This document shows, in pieces, positions 7,379 to 16,122 of a stretch of 64,000 bases of DNA. Source of the stretch: Geodermatophilus ruber (GTDB lineage: Bacteria; Actinomycetota; Actinomycetes; Mycobacteriales; Geodermatophilaceae). Position 1 is the stretch's first letter, and every line of letters begins with the position of its first letter. The notes under the pieces are model-generated. The model made no database searches. It was given only the letters and a program-made list of their open reading frames with translations, and was not told where the DNA came from. The DNA lies in the NCBI RefSeq assembly GCF_900114385.1, contig NZ_FOSW01000016.1, forward strand, positions 45,591-109,590, read 5' to 3'. The position numbers and the translations under genes are program-made.

Positions 7379-9838
7379 GTGCGCTCGGTCGTCCTGGCCC
7401 AGATCCGCACGCACGCCGCGCGGCTGGTCGCCTCCTGCCTGGCCGTCGTGCTCGCCGTCGCGTTCGTGGTGGCCACGCTCGTCCTCAACCAGACCACCCG
7501 CGACACCGTCCTGACCGCGGCGGGCGCCCAGTACCTCGGCGCCGACGTGGTGATCAGCACCGAGGACGGTTCCTCGCTGGCCGACGACGTCGAGACGCTG
7601 CGCACCGTGGAGGGCGTGCGCGCGATCGCCCCGGAGTGGGAGGTGGCGGTGCAGGCGGTGGTCCCCGGCCGCACCGGCAGCCAGTACCTCGACGTCTCCG
7701 CGGTGGCGGCCGACCCCACGCTGCGCTGGCAGCAGCTGGCCGACGGCGCACTGCCCGACCGGCCCGGGGAGGTCGCGGTCAGCGAGCGGGTCGGCGCCGC
7801 GGTGGGCGATGAGCTGACCGCGGTCTCGGTCGCCGCCGACGGCACCGAGTCCACCACCACGGTCACCGTGACCGGCGTCGTCGACCTGGGCGGCGATCCG
7901 GGTGCCGGGCTGTACGGCCGGGCCTACGTCGTGCCCGAGCAGGCGCAGGCCTGGGGGGCGGTCGATCCCACCGAGGTGCGGGTCGCCGGCTGGCCCCGCG
8001 CCGACGAGCAGCTGCTGGCCGCCGCGGTCCGCGACGCGCTGGACGGGCGGCTGACCGTGCGCACCGGCACCGAGCAGGCCGAGGAGCGCGCGGCGAGCAT
8101 GCTCGGGAACTCCTTCGCGCTCACTGCCATCCTGCTGGTCTTCGGCACCGTCGCGGTGGTCGTCGCCGGGCTGGTCATCGCCAACACCTTCGCCGTCCTG
8201 CTCGCCCAGCGGACCCGCGAGCTGGCGCTGCTGCGCTGCGTCGGTGCCACCGGCCGGCAGGTGCGCCGCAGCGTGCTGGGCGAGGCCGCGCTCACCGGCC
8301 TGGCCGCCTCCGCGCTGGGCGTCGGCGCCGGCATCGGGCTGGCCGCGGCGGTCTCGGCGCTGGCCGAGGGCGTCGAGTCGCCGGTGCCGCTGTCCGGGCT
8401 GGCGGTCCCGCTCCTCGCCGTCGTCGCCGGGCTCGCGGTCGGCACGCTGACCACGCTGCTCGCCGCGTTCGCCCCCGCCCGGGCGGCGACCCGGGTGGCG
8501 CCGCTGGCCGCGCTGCGCCCCACCGGCCCGGCGCCGCTGCGCTCCCGGGCGGGGCTGCTGCGGCTGCTGCTCGGCCTGCTGCTGCTCCTGCCCGGTGCGG
8601 GCCTGCTCGCCCTCGGCGTGCTGATGTCCGACGTGTTCGTCGCCCTGCCCGGCGGCGTGGCCAGCTTCCTCGGCGTGGTGCTGCTCGCCCAGCGGGCAGT
8701 GCCGCCGGTGGTGCGGGCGGCCGGCGGGCTGGTCACCCGGATCGGCGGGGTGCCCGCCCGGCTGGCCGCGGGCAACGCCACCCGCAACCCCCGGCGCACG
8801 GCGGCCACCGCCACCGCGCTGCTCATCGGGGTCACGCTCACCACCGCGATGGTGGTGGGCACCGCGTCGACCCGGGCCACCGCGACCGCCGGGCTGGCCG
8901 CCGCCTACCCCGCCGACGTCGTCGTCGAGAGCCTGTCCGGGGAGCTGCCCGGGACACTGCTCGGCCGGCTGCAGGCGGTGGAGGGTGTCGCCCAGGGTGC
9001 CGCGCTGCCGACGGCGCTCCTCACCGGTCCCGACGGGCAGGAGTGGGCGGCCTACGGGGTCGACGTGTCGACCGCCGTGCCGGTGCTGCGCTCGACCGCC
9101 GACACCCCGCTGCCCGACGCCGGTGAGGTGCTGCTGCCGGAGTGGATGGCCGATTCCTGGGCGGTGACCGACGGGTCCCCCCTGGAGCTGACCGGACCCG
9201 GCGGCGGGTTGTCGCTGCGCGCCCAGGTGATCGCCGAGGGCCCGCTGCTGCTGACCGCCGCCGAGCTGACCGCGCTGGTCCCCGACGCGACGGTCGGCCA
9301 GTTGTGGCTGCGCCTGGACGACGCCGGGGACCCGGCCGCGGTGGTCGACGCGGTCACCGCCACGGTCGGCACCGCGGTCACCGACGCGCAGGTCACGGGG
9401 GTGGTCAGCCTGCGCGAGCAGATGAACGAGGTGCTCGACATGCTGCTGCTGGTGGTCACCGGCCTGCTCGGGGTCGCGGTGGTCATCGCCCTGATCGGCG
9501 TCGGCAACACCCTGGCGCTGTCGGTCGTCGAGCGGCGACAGGAGAACGGCCTGCTGCGGGCGCTCGGGCTGACCCGGCGGCAGCTGCGCGGGCTGCTGGC
9601 GTGGGAGGCGGTCCTGGTGTCCGGGGTGGCCGCGGTGCTGGGCGTCGTCCTCGGCGGGATCTACGGGCTGACCGGGACGGCGTCGGCGCTCGGCATGACC
9701 GGCGGGGTCGTGGTGACCGTGCCGTGGCTGCAGGTGGCGGTGATCGTCGCCGTCGCCACGGTGGCGGGGCTGCTGGCTTCGGTGCTGCCGGCCCGCCGCG
9801 CCGCCCGCACCTCGCCGGTCGCCGCCATCGCGAGCTGA
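7379..9838 (+). CDS. FtsX-like ABC permease
   Basis: An 819-residue permease partner of the preceding ATPase. A first membrane helix (about 15-37) is followed by a large extracytoplasmic domain. Next come an FtsX block around residues 245-370 (LALLRCVGATGRQVRRSVL), a further helix pair, a second extracytoplasmic domain, and a second FtsX block around 680-815 (NGLLRALGLTRRQLRGLLAWEA). The coupling sequences LLRCVGAT and LLRALGLT are the usual contact helices to the ATPase. The GTG at 7379 follows the ATPase stop directly, so translation is coupled. Its TGA stop forms the outer base of the palindrome at 9836-9884. Confidence 0.94.
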   Translation: MRSVVLAQIRTHAARLVASCLAVVLAVAFVVATLVLNQTTRDTVLTAAGAQYLGADVVISTEDGSSLADDVETLRTVEGVRAIAPEWEVAVQAVVPGRTGSQYLDVSAVAADPTLRWQQLADGALPDRPGEVAVSERVGAAVGDELTAVSVAADGTESTTTVTVTGVVDLGGDPGAGLYGRAYVVPEQAQAWGAVDPTEVRVAGWPRADEQLLAAAVRDALDGRLTVRTGTEQAEERAASMLGNSFALTAILLVFGTVAVVVAGLVIANTFAVLLAQRTRELALLRCVGATGRQVRRSVLGEAALTGLAASALGVGAGIGLAAAVSALAEGVESPVPLSGLAVPLLAVVAGLAVGTLTTLLAAFAPARAATRVAPLAALRPTGPAPLRSRAGLLRLLLGLLLLLPGAGLLALGVLMSDVFVALPGGVASFLGVVLLAQRAVPPVVRAAGGLVTRIGGVPARLAAGNATRNPRRTAATATALLIGVTLTTAMVVGTASTRATATAGLAAAYPADVVVESLSGELPGTLLGRLQAVEGVAQGAALPTALLTGPDGQEWAAYGVDVSTAVPVLRSTADTPLPDAGEVLLPEWMADSWAVTDGSPLELTGPGGGLSLRAQVIAEGPLLLTAAELTALVPDATVGQLWLRLDDAGDPAAVVDAVTATVGTAVTDAQVTGVVSLREQMNEVLDMLLLVVTGLLGVAVVIALIGVGNTLALSVVERRQENGLLRALGLTRRQLRGLLAWEAVLVSGVAAVLGVVLGGIYGLTGTASALGMTGGVVVTVPWLQVAVIVAVATVAGLLASVLPARRAARTSPVAAIAS

Positions 9839-9884
9839 GCGGAGTGGATCCGTGCGCGTCACGCCCACGGATCCACTCCGCTCA
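9836..9884. repeat. 49-bp palindrome, copy 1, spanning two stop codons
   Basis: A near-perfect inverted repeat. A 19-bp stem runs from TGAGCGGAGTGG to its complement, then come one C-C mismatch, three more pairs and a TCA loop. Positions 9841-9879 are identical to 12390-12428. The stem base includes the TGA of the ABC permease (9836-9838) and the stop of hrpB (9882-9884 on the minus strand). It can act as a bidirectional terminator between the convergent genes. Confidence 0.9.
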
Positions 9885-12362
9885 GCGGCCGCGCGGGGCG
9901 GCCCGCCGGGTCGCGGGGGCGGTCGCCGGGTCCTCCGGCCAGGGGTGGCGCGGGTAGCGGCCGCGCAGCTCGCTGCGGACGGCGGGATAGCCGGTGCCCC
10001 AGAAGCCGGCCAGGTCCGAGGTGGTCGCCACGACCCGGTTCGCCGGTGAGAGCAGCTGCAACCGGAGGGTGCGGCCGGCCACGGGAGGTGCGGCCGCCCA
10101 GCCGAAGACCTCCTGCAGCCGGACCGACAGCGTGGGCACCTCCGGATCGGAGTAGTCCACCCGGATGCGCGACCCGGTCGGCACCTCGACCCGCTCGGGC
10201 ACCAGCTCGTCGAGCCGGCCGGCCAGCTGCCAGGGCACCAGCGAGCGCAGCGCCGCGACCACGTCGATCCGGTCCAGATCGGCCCGGCTGCGGGCGACGG
10301 CGAGGGCGGGGCCGGTGGTGAGGGCCTCCCGCAGGGCGTCCTCGTCCACCGCGGGCCACGGCTCCCCGAGCCCGGCGTGCGCGGCGGCCAGGCGCTCGCG
10401 CAGCGCCCGGGCGGCGGGGGTCCAGCGCAGCAGCGCCGGCCCCTCGCGGCGGAGTCCCTCGGCGAGCGCGGCGGCCACCGCGGCGGGGTCCGGGTCCGGC
10501 AACGGGCGCTCGGCCAGCACGATCGCGCCGAGCCGCTCGACGCGGGCGGACACCAGGTCGCCGTCCCGCCAGCCCACCTCGGGCCCCTCGGTGGGCCCGC
10601 CGACCTCCCGGGCGGTCGCCTCGTCCACCGCTACCGCCTGGCGCACCCGCGCGTCGCGCCGCCCCGGAGCCCGGTCGGCCGCGGCCACCGCCAGCCAGGC
10701 CGCACCGCCCAGCGCGGTACCGGGTGCCAGCTCCGCGCCGGTCCCCGCCGCCAGCAGATAGGTGCGCTCGGTGCCGGGGCGCCGGCGGGCCAGCCACTCG
10801 GGGTGGGCCAGCCCGACCACCAGGCCGGCGGCGACGTCGTCGGGCAGGTCGGCGTCCGGTGCCGGTGGGGCCGCGCGGGCGAGCCGGCCGGCCTCCTCAC
10901 GCCAGCGGGCGGCCGCCCCGCTACGGCTTCCGCGCAGCGTGCGCCAGTCGGCGACCAGGTCGTCGGAGCCGGCCGGGAGGTCGGCCGAGAGCAGCGCCAC
11001 GACCTCGGCCGCGCGCCGCCGGCCCACCCGCGGGGCCCCGTCCAGCAGCGCCCGCGCCAGGCGGGGGTGCGCGCCGACGGCGGTGAGCGACCGGCCGCGG
11101 GCGGTGACCCGGCCGCTCCCGTCCACCGCACCGAGCCCGGCCAGCGCGGCCCGCGCGACGGAGAAGGCGGCGGCCGGCGGCGGGTCGGGCAGCGCCAGGC
11201 CCCGGCCGTCCGGAGCGCCCCAGCAGGCCAGCTCCAGGGCCAGGCCGGTGAGGTCGGCGACCGCGATCTCCGGCTCCGGGGCGGCCGGCAGGCGGGCGTG
11301 CTCGGCCTCCGACCACAGCCGGTACACCCGGCCCGGTCCCTCGCGCCCGGCCCGCCCCGCGCGCTGGACGGCGGAGGACCGCGACACCCGGACCGTGACC
11401 AGCGTCCCCAGCCCCCGGGACACGTCGAACCGCGGCACGCGGGCCAGCCCCGCGTCGACGACGGTCCGCACCCCGGGCACGGTCAGGCTGCTCTCGGCCA
11501 CGTCGGTGGCGAGCACCACCCGCCGGCGGGGGCTGGGGACGAGTGCCGCGTCCTGCTCGGCGGCGGGCAGCCGGCCGTGCAGCGGCCGGACGTCGGCGTC
11601 CACCCCGGCGAGCCGGCTCCCGACCCCGGCGATCTCCGCGGCGCCGGGGAGGAAGACCAGCACGTCGCCGGAGGTCTCGGCCAGGGCCCGGCGGGTGGTC
11701 GCCGCGACGGCGTCGAGCAGCCGCGGGTCGACCCGGCCGCCGTGCGGCGGTGCCACGGGGGGCTCGGGCGGGCACCACACCGGCTCGACGTCGTGCAGGG
11801 TGCCGCTCGCCTCGACCACCGGCGCCGGGGCGGCTGCGCCGAGCAGCCGGGCCAGCCGGCCGGCCTGCGCGGTGGCCGACATCGCGAGCAGCGCCAGCTC
11901 CGGGCGCAGCGCGGCGCGGACGTCGAGGACGAACGCCAGCGCCAGATCCGTGTCCAGGTGCCGCTCGTGGCACTCGTCGAGGACGACGGCAGCCACCCCG
12001 GGAAGCTCCGGATCGGCCTGCAGGCGCCGCACCAGCAGCCCGGTGGTGACGACCTCGACCCGGGTGTCCTCGCTGCGCCGGCTGTCCCCGCGGACGCTGT
12101 AGCCGACCGAACGGCCGACCGGCTCGCCGAGCAGCGCGGCCATCCGGCGGGCGGCGGCGCGGGTGGCCACCCGGCGCGGTTCGGCCACCAGCACCCGCCC
12201 CGGGAGCTGCCCGGCCAGCGCCAGCGGGACCAGGGTGGTCTTGCCGGTGCCGGGCGGCGCGACCAGCACCGCGCTGCCCGCACCGGCCAGCGCGGCGGCC
12301 ACGGCCGGGAGCACGGCCCGGACGGGGAGGTCGGTTCCCGGCGTCCCCGGCGGTGGCAGCAC
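9882..12362 (-). CDS. hrpB: ATP-dependent RNA helicase HrpB
   Basis: An 826-residue DEAH-box helicase of the HrpB type. Walker A is VAPPGTGKTTLVPLAL near residue 37 and the motif II box is DECHERHLDTDL. Motif III is AMSATAQ, motifs IV-VI include VVLATDVAESSLTVPGVRTVVDAG and QRAGRAGREGPGRVYRLW, and the HrpB-specific C-terminal half ends in the WQLAGRLDELVP and LSPANRVVATTSDLAGFWGTGYPAVRSELRGRYPRHPWPEDP region. The length matches the family (about 820 residues). The cellular role is not firmly established, though RNA processing is suggested. It stands alone and is flanked on both sides by copies of the same palindrome. Confidence 0.95.
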   Translation of the reverse strand: MLPPPGTPGTDLPVRAVLPAVAAALAGAGSAVLVAPPGTGKTTLVPLALAGQLPGRVLVAEPRRVATRAAARRMAALLGEPVGRSVGYSVRGDSRRSEDTRVEVVTTGLLVRRLQADPELPGVAAVVLDECHERHLDTDLALAFVLDVRAALRPELALLAMSATAQAGRLARLLGAAAPAPVVEASGTLHDVEPVWCPPEPPVAPPHGGRVDPRLLDAVAATTRRALAETSGDVLVFLPGAAEIAGVGSRLAGVDADVRPLHGRLPAAEQDAALVPSPRRRVVLATDVAESSLTVPGVRTVVDAGLARVPRFDVSRGLGTLVTVRVSRSSAVQRAGRAGREGPGRVYRLWSEAEHARLPAAPEPEIAVADLTGLALELACWGAPDGRGLALPDPPPAAAFSVARAALAGLGAVDGSGRVTARGRSLTAVGAHPRLARALLDGAPRVGRRRAAEVVALLSADLPAGSDDLVADWRTLRGSRSGAAARWREEAGRLARAAPPAPDADLPDDVAAGLVVGLAHPEWLARRRPGTERTYLLAAGTGAELAPGTALGGAAWLAVAAADRAPGRRDARVRQAVAVDEATAREVGGPTEGPEVGWRDGDLVSARVERLGAIVLAERPLPDPDPAAVAAALAEGLRREGPALLRWTPAARALRERLAAAHAGLGEPWPAVDEDALREALTTGPALAVARSRADLDRIDVVAALRSLVPWQLAGRLDELVPERVEVPTGSRIRVDYSDPEVPTLSVRLQEVFGWAAAPPVAGRTLRLQLLSPANRVVATTSDLAGFWGTGYPAVRSELRGRYPRHPWPEDPATAPATRRAAPRGR

Positions 12363-12380
12363 GCCGCCAGTCTCCCGGAG

Positions 12381-12437
12381 CCGCTGACCGGAGTGGATCC
12401 GTGCGCGTCACGCCCACGGATCCACTCCGGTCAGCGG
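12381..12437. repeat. 57-bp palindrome, copy 2, upstream of hrpB
   Basis: A 23-bp perfect stem (12381-12403 with 12415-12437) and the same central CGCGTCACGCC as copy 1. The 39-bp core 12390-12428 is identical to 9841-9879. Outside the core the arms differ from copy 1 by a compensating pair: C12388-G12430 here, G9839-C9881 there. The right arm holds the stop codon of the molybdenum enzyme large subunit (12431-12433). It probably terminates that operon before hrpB. Confidence 0.9.
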
Positions 12438-14521
12438 AAGAACTTGTCGGGCGTGAGCGGCAGGTCGCGGATGCGCCGCCCGGTCGCGTGCCAGTAGCCG
12501 TTGGCCACGGCTGCCGCGGCGCCCACGATGCCGATCTCCCCGATCCCCTTCAGGCCGAGCTCGTTGACCCAGGGGTCCTCCTCGTCGAGCCAGGAGATGT
12601 CGATCTCCCCGACGTCGGCATTGGTGGCGATGTGGTACCCGGCCAGGTCGTGGTTGACGAAGTGCCCGAAGTGCTCGTCCTGCAGCGACTCCTCGTGCAG
12701 CGCCATCGACAGCCCCATGCAGAAGCCGCCGAGGAACTGCGAACGGGCGGTCGTGGCGTTGGCGATCGTGCCGGCCGCGTAGACGCTGGTCGCCCGGGGC
12801 ACCCGCACCTCTCCGGTGTCGGCGTCGACACGGACCTCCACGAAGTGCGCGCCGAAGGAGTGCATCGAGTACTGCTCGGCGTGCGGTGAGGGGCCGGGCA
12901 CCCCGCCGTCCACGGTCAGCCCGTCGGGCGGGGGCTGACCGCCGAGGGATTCCAGCCGAGCGCGCAGCTGCCGCGCGGTCAGCACGACCGCCGACCCCCA
13001 CGAGGCCAGCCCGGTCGAGCCGCCCGCGCCGCCGGCGAAGGGCAGCCGGCTGTCGCCGATCCGCAGCTCGACCTCGCCCAGGCCCACGTGCAGCGCGTCG
13101 GCGGCGATCTGGGTCAGCGCCGTCCACGTGCCGGTGCCGATGTCGGAGCCGTCGATCTCGACGAGGTACCGGCCGCGCCCGTCCACCGAGATCCGGCAGT
13201 CGGCCTTGCGCCGCCGGCTCGGGTAGGTGGCCGCGGCGACGCCGGTGCCGACCAGCCACCGCCCGTCGGTGCGCACCCCCGGGCGGAGGTCCCGCCCGGC
13301 CCAGCCGAAGCGCTCGGCCCCGGTGCGCAGGCACTCGACCAGGCTGCGGGAGGACCAGGGGACGTCGCGCTCCGGGTCGCGCGGCGGCTCGTTGCGGATG
13401 CGCAGCTCCACCGGGTCGATGCCCAGGGTGTGCGCGAGCTCGTCCATCGCCGACTCGAGCGCGAACATGCCCGGCGTCTCCCCCGGCGCCCGCATGATCG
13501 TCGGCGGGGGCACGTCGAGGCGGGCCAGCCGGTGCGTCGTCCGCCGGTGCGGGGCGGCGTACATGACCCGGGTCGCGGTGGCCGTCTGCTCGGCGAACTC
13601 GGCGATCCGCGCGGTGTGCTCGACGACCTCGTGGCTGATCGCGGTCAGCCGGCCCTCGGAATCGGCGCCCAGCCGCACCCGCTGGATGGTCGGTGTCCGG
13701 TGCCCGACCAGGCTGAACATCTGCTGCCGGGTGAGCTCGAGGACGACGGTGCGGCCGACCACCCGCGCCGCCATCGCGGCCAGGATCTGGTGCGGGTGCG
13801 CGAACGCCTTGGACCCGAAGCCGCCGCCGACGTACGGCGAGATCACCCGCACCTGCCCGGCGGTGAGGCCGAAGGCCGTCATCAGGTCCCGCTGGATGGT
13901 GTGCGGGCCCTGGTTGGCGTCCCAGAGGGTGAGCGAGTCGCCGTCCCAGCGGGCCATCGAGGTGTGCATCTCGATGGGGTTGTTGTGCTGCGCCGGTGTC
14001 TCGTAGGTGGCGTCGACGGTGACCGCTGCGGTGGACAGCGCCCCGTCGACGTCGCCGATCACCGAGTCGGTCGCGAAGCCGGCCATGACCTGCGCCGGGG
14101 CGTAGAGGTCGGGCCGGTCGGCACGCAGCGTCACGTCCGGCTCCTCGGCGGCGTACTCGACCCGCACGCCCCCGACCGCCGCCCGCGCGATCTCGGAGGT
14201 CTCGGCGACCACCGCCGCGACGACCTGCCCCTGGTAGTGCACGTCGAGGGACTGCAGCACCGGCAGGTCCGCGGTCAGCTCGCCGGAGAGCCGGGGGGCG
14301 TTGGCGGGGGTGAGGACGGCGAGCACCCCGGGCGTCGCCTCGGCGGCCGAGGGGTCCAGGCGGGTGATCCGGCCGCGGTTGATGGTGCTCTGCACCAGCG
14401 CGAGGTGGGTGATCGGCTCGCCGGGGTCCTGCTCGAAGGCGTAGGGCGCGCTGCCGCGGACCTTCGCCGGGCCGTCGATGCGCTCGATGCCGGCACCGAG
14501 GACGCGGTCGATCGTGGTCAT
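12431..14521 (-). CDS. Molybdopterin-binding subunit of PaoC-like aldehyde/xanthine oxidoreductase
   Basis: A 696-residue large subunit of the xanthine oxidase family, binding the Mo-pterin cofactor. Typical segments are KVRGSAPYAFE at the N-terminus, ANQGPHTIQRDLMTAFGL, SPYVGGGFGSKAF, MRAPGETPGMFALESAMDELA (substrate and cofactor loop), and the C-terminal KGIGEIGIVGAAAAVANG, whose Glu is the catalytic base. The ATG at 14521 overlaps the stop of the FAD subunit by 4 bp. The small-medium-large gene order and the cysteine pattern of the FAD subunit point to a PaoABC-like aldehyde oxidase rather than true xanthine dehydrogenase. No molybdenum-insertion chaperone (PaoD/XdhC) is in the window. Confidence 0.93.
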   Translation of the reverse strand: MTTIDRVLGAGIERIDGPAKVRGSAPYAFEQDPGEPITHLALVQSTINRGRITRLDPSAAEATPGVLAVLTPANAPRLSGELTADLPVLQSLDVHYQGQVVAAVVAETSEIARAAVGGVRVEYAAEEPDVTLRADRPDLYAPAQVMAGFATDSVIGDVDGALSTAAVTVDATYETPAQHNNPIEMHTSMARWDGDSLTLWDANQGPHTIQRDLMTAFGLTAGQVRVISPYVGGGFGSKAFAHPHQILAAMAARVVGRTVVLELTRQQMFSLVGHRTPTIQRVRLGADSEGRLTAISHEVVEHTARIAEFAEQTATATRVMYAAPHRRTTHRLARLDVPPPTIMRAPGETPGMFALESAMDELAHTLGIDPVELRIRNEPPRDPERDVPWSSRSLVECLRTGAERFGWAGRDLRPGVRTDGRWLVGTGVAAATYPSRRRKADCRISVDGRGRYLVEIDGSDIGTGTWTALTQIAADALHVGLGEVELRIGDSRLPFAGGAGGSTGLASWGSAVVLTARQLRARLESLGGQPPPDGLTVDGGVPGPSPHAEQYSMHSFGAHFVEVRVDADTGEVRVPRATSVYAAGTIANATTARSQFLGGFCMGLSMALHEESLQDEHFGHFVNHDLAGYHIATNADVGEIDISWLDEEDPWVNELGLKGIGEIGIVGAAAAVANGYWHATGRRIRDLPLTPDKFFR

Positions 14522-15513
14522 CGGGTCCCTCCGGACAGGTCGAGCAGGGTGCGGACGACGACGTTGCGGGCCAGCGGCACCTTGAAGCCGTTGTCCCGCA
14601 ACGGGGTGGCCGCGGCGAGCTCGGCGCCGGCGGCCGCGGCGAACGCCTCCTCGGTGGCCGGCCGGCCGAGCAGCGTCTCCTCGGCGGCGCGCGCCCGCCA
14701 CGGCGTGTGCGCCACGCCCCCGAGGGCCAGGCGCACGTCGGCGACGACGCCGTCCTCGACCCGCAGCGCGGCGGCGACGCTGACCAGCGCGAAGGCGTAG
14801 GAGGCGCGCTCGCGCACCTTGCGGTAGCGCGAGGGCAGGTCCAGCGGGGGGAGGTCCACCGCGGTGATCAGCTCGCCGTGGCGCAGCGTGGTGTCCCGGG
14901 AGGGGTCGTTCCCGGGCAGCCGGTGCAGCTCGCCGATCGGGAGGCTCCGCTCGCCGTCGGGGCCGAGCACCCGCACGACCGCGTCGAGCGCGACCAGCGC
15001 CACCGCCATGTCCGACGGGTGGGTGGCCACGCACGCACCGGGCCCCTCGAAGGTCTGCCCGAGGATCGCGTGGTTGCGGTGCACGCCGTGCAGTGCGCCG
15101 CAGCCGCTGCCGGGGCTGCGCTTGTTGCACGGCCGGGTGACGTCGGTGAAGTAGCCGCAGCGGGTGCGCTGGAGCAGGTTGCCGCCGGTGGTGGCCCGGT
15201 TGCGCAGCTGCCCGGAGGCACCGGCCAGCAGCGCCTGCGCGAGCACCGGGTAGCGCTCGCGCACCCGCCGGTCGGCGGCGAGGTCGGCGTTCGGGACGCC
15301 GGCGCCGATGCGCAGGCCGCCGTCGGGCAGGTCGCTCACCTCGGCCGAGGTGAGCTCGCGGACGTCGACGAGGACGTCGGGCGTGGCGACGCCGAGCTTC
15401 ATGAGGTCGACGAGGTTGGTGCCGCCGCCGAGGAAGGCGCCGCCGGGTTCCCGGGCCAGCAGGGCGACCGCCGCCGCGGGGTCGGGGCTGCGCTCGTAGC
15501 GGAACTCCTTCAC
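14518..15513 (-). CDS. FAD and [4Fe-4S] subunit of PaoB-like aldehyde oxidoreductase
   Basis: A 331-residue medium subunit. FAD-binding motifs are FLGGGTNLVDLMK (residues 27-39) and the ATTGGNLLQRTRC segment. Cysteines 119, 129, 138 and 161 lie in RCGYFTDVTRPCNKRSPGSG and GACVATHPSDMA. This arrangement is known in PaoB and 4-hydroxybenzoyl-CoA reductase beta subunits, where it holds an extra [4Fe-4S] cluster that ordinary xanthine dehydrogenases lack. The GTG at 15513 overlaps the upstream 2Fe-2S gene by 4 bp and the stop overlaps the large subunit by 4 bp, so the three genes are translationally coupled. Confidence 0.92.
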   Translation of the reverse strand: MKEFRYERSPDPAAAVALLAREPGGAFLGGGTNLVDLMKLGVATPDVLVDVRELTSAEVSDLPDGGLRIGAGVPNADLAADRRVRERYPVLAQALLAGASGQLRNRATTGGNLLQRTRCGYFTDVTRPCNKRSPGSGCGALHGVHRNHAILGQTFEGPGACVATHPSDMAVALVALDAVVRVLGPDGERSLPIGELHRLPGNDPSRDTTLRHGELITAVDLPPLDLPSRYRKVRERASYAFALVSVAAALRVEDGVVADVRLALGGVAHTPWRARAAEETLLGRPATEEAFAAAAGAELAAATPLRDNGFKVPLARNVVVRTLLDLSGGTR

Positions 15514-16031
15514 CGCCGCACCCCCTCGGCGGCGGCCACGTCGGCCACCGCCGGGACGATGTGGGCGTAGGCGGCGCAGCGGCAGAGGTTGCCGCTCATC
15601 CGCTCGCGGATCTCCGTGTCGGTCAGCTCCACCGCGGCCGTCAGGTCCGCGGTCACCGCGCTGGGCCAGCCGGCGCGGGCCTCCTCCAGCACGCCGGCGG
15701 CCGAGCAGATCTGGCCGGGGGTGCAGTAGCCGCACTGGAAGGCGTCGCGCCGGACGAAGGAGCGGTGCAGAGGGTGCGGCTGCCCGTCGGTGGCCAGCCC
15801 GTTCGACGTCGTCACCTCGGCATCCCCGACGGTGACGGCCAGGACGAGGCAGCTGTTCACCCGGCGGCCGTCCAGCAGCACGGTGCAGGCACCGCACTGG
15901 CCGTGGTCGCAGCCCTTCTTGGGGCTGGTGTTCCGCAGCCGTTCGCGGAGCGCGTCGAGCAGGGTCGTGCGGGTGTCGACGGTCAGCGGGTGCGCCGCCC
16001 CGTCCACGCGCAGCGTGATCTCGGTGTCCAC
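15510..16031 (-). CDS. 2Fe-2S subunit of PaoA-like aldehyde oxidoreductase
   Basis: A 173-residue small subunit with two [2Fe-2S] sites. The plant-ferredoxin-like N-terminal site is CDHGQCGACTVLLDGRRVNSC. The four-helix C-terminal site is FQCGYCTPGQICSA followed by MSGNLCRCAAYAHIV. It passes electrons from the Mo centre toward FAD. E. coli PaoA has a long Tat signal; this protein starts directly with MDTEITLRVDG and has none, so the enzyme is predicted to be cytoplasmic. It is the first gene of the three-gene operon and is divergent from a tetR gene 91 bp away. Confidence 0.94.
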   Translation of the reverse strand: MDTEITLRVDGAAHPLTVDTRTTLLDALRERLRNTSPKKGCDHGQCGACTVLLDGRRVNSCLVLAVTVGDAEVTTSNGLATDGQPHPLHRSFVRRDAFQCGYCTPGQICSAAGVLEEARAGWPSAVTADLTAAVELTDTEIRERMSGNLCRCAAYAHIVPAVADVAAAEGVRR

Positions 16032-16122
16032 ACCGGCGCTCCTGCCCGCACGCCCGGGGAGGAAAACGGTCGGGCGACGCCGGCAGTGCTCGCACGGGGC
16101 CGCGGCGCTCCTAGGGTCACGT

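Noticed and set aside
7379..9838. Reading the ABC permease as ftsX
   Set aside because: It has two FtsX blocks and 819 residues. The true ftsX, with ftsE, is at 52.2-53.9 kb.
9841..12428. An insertion sequence carrying hrpB between inverted ends
   Set aside because: The flanking elements are themselves palindromes, there is no transposase, and no target-site duplication was seen. They are reported as repeats instead.
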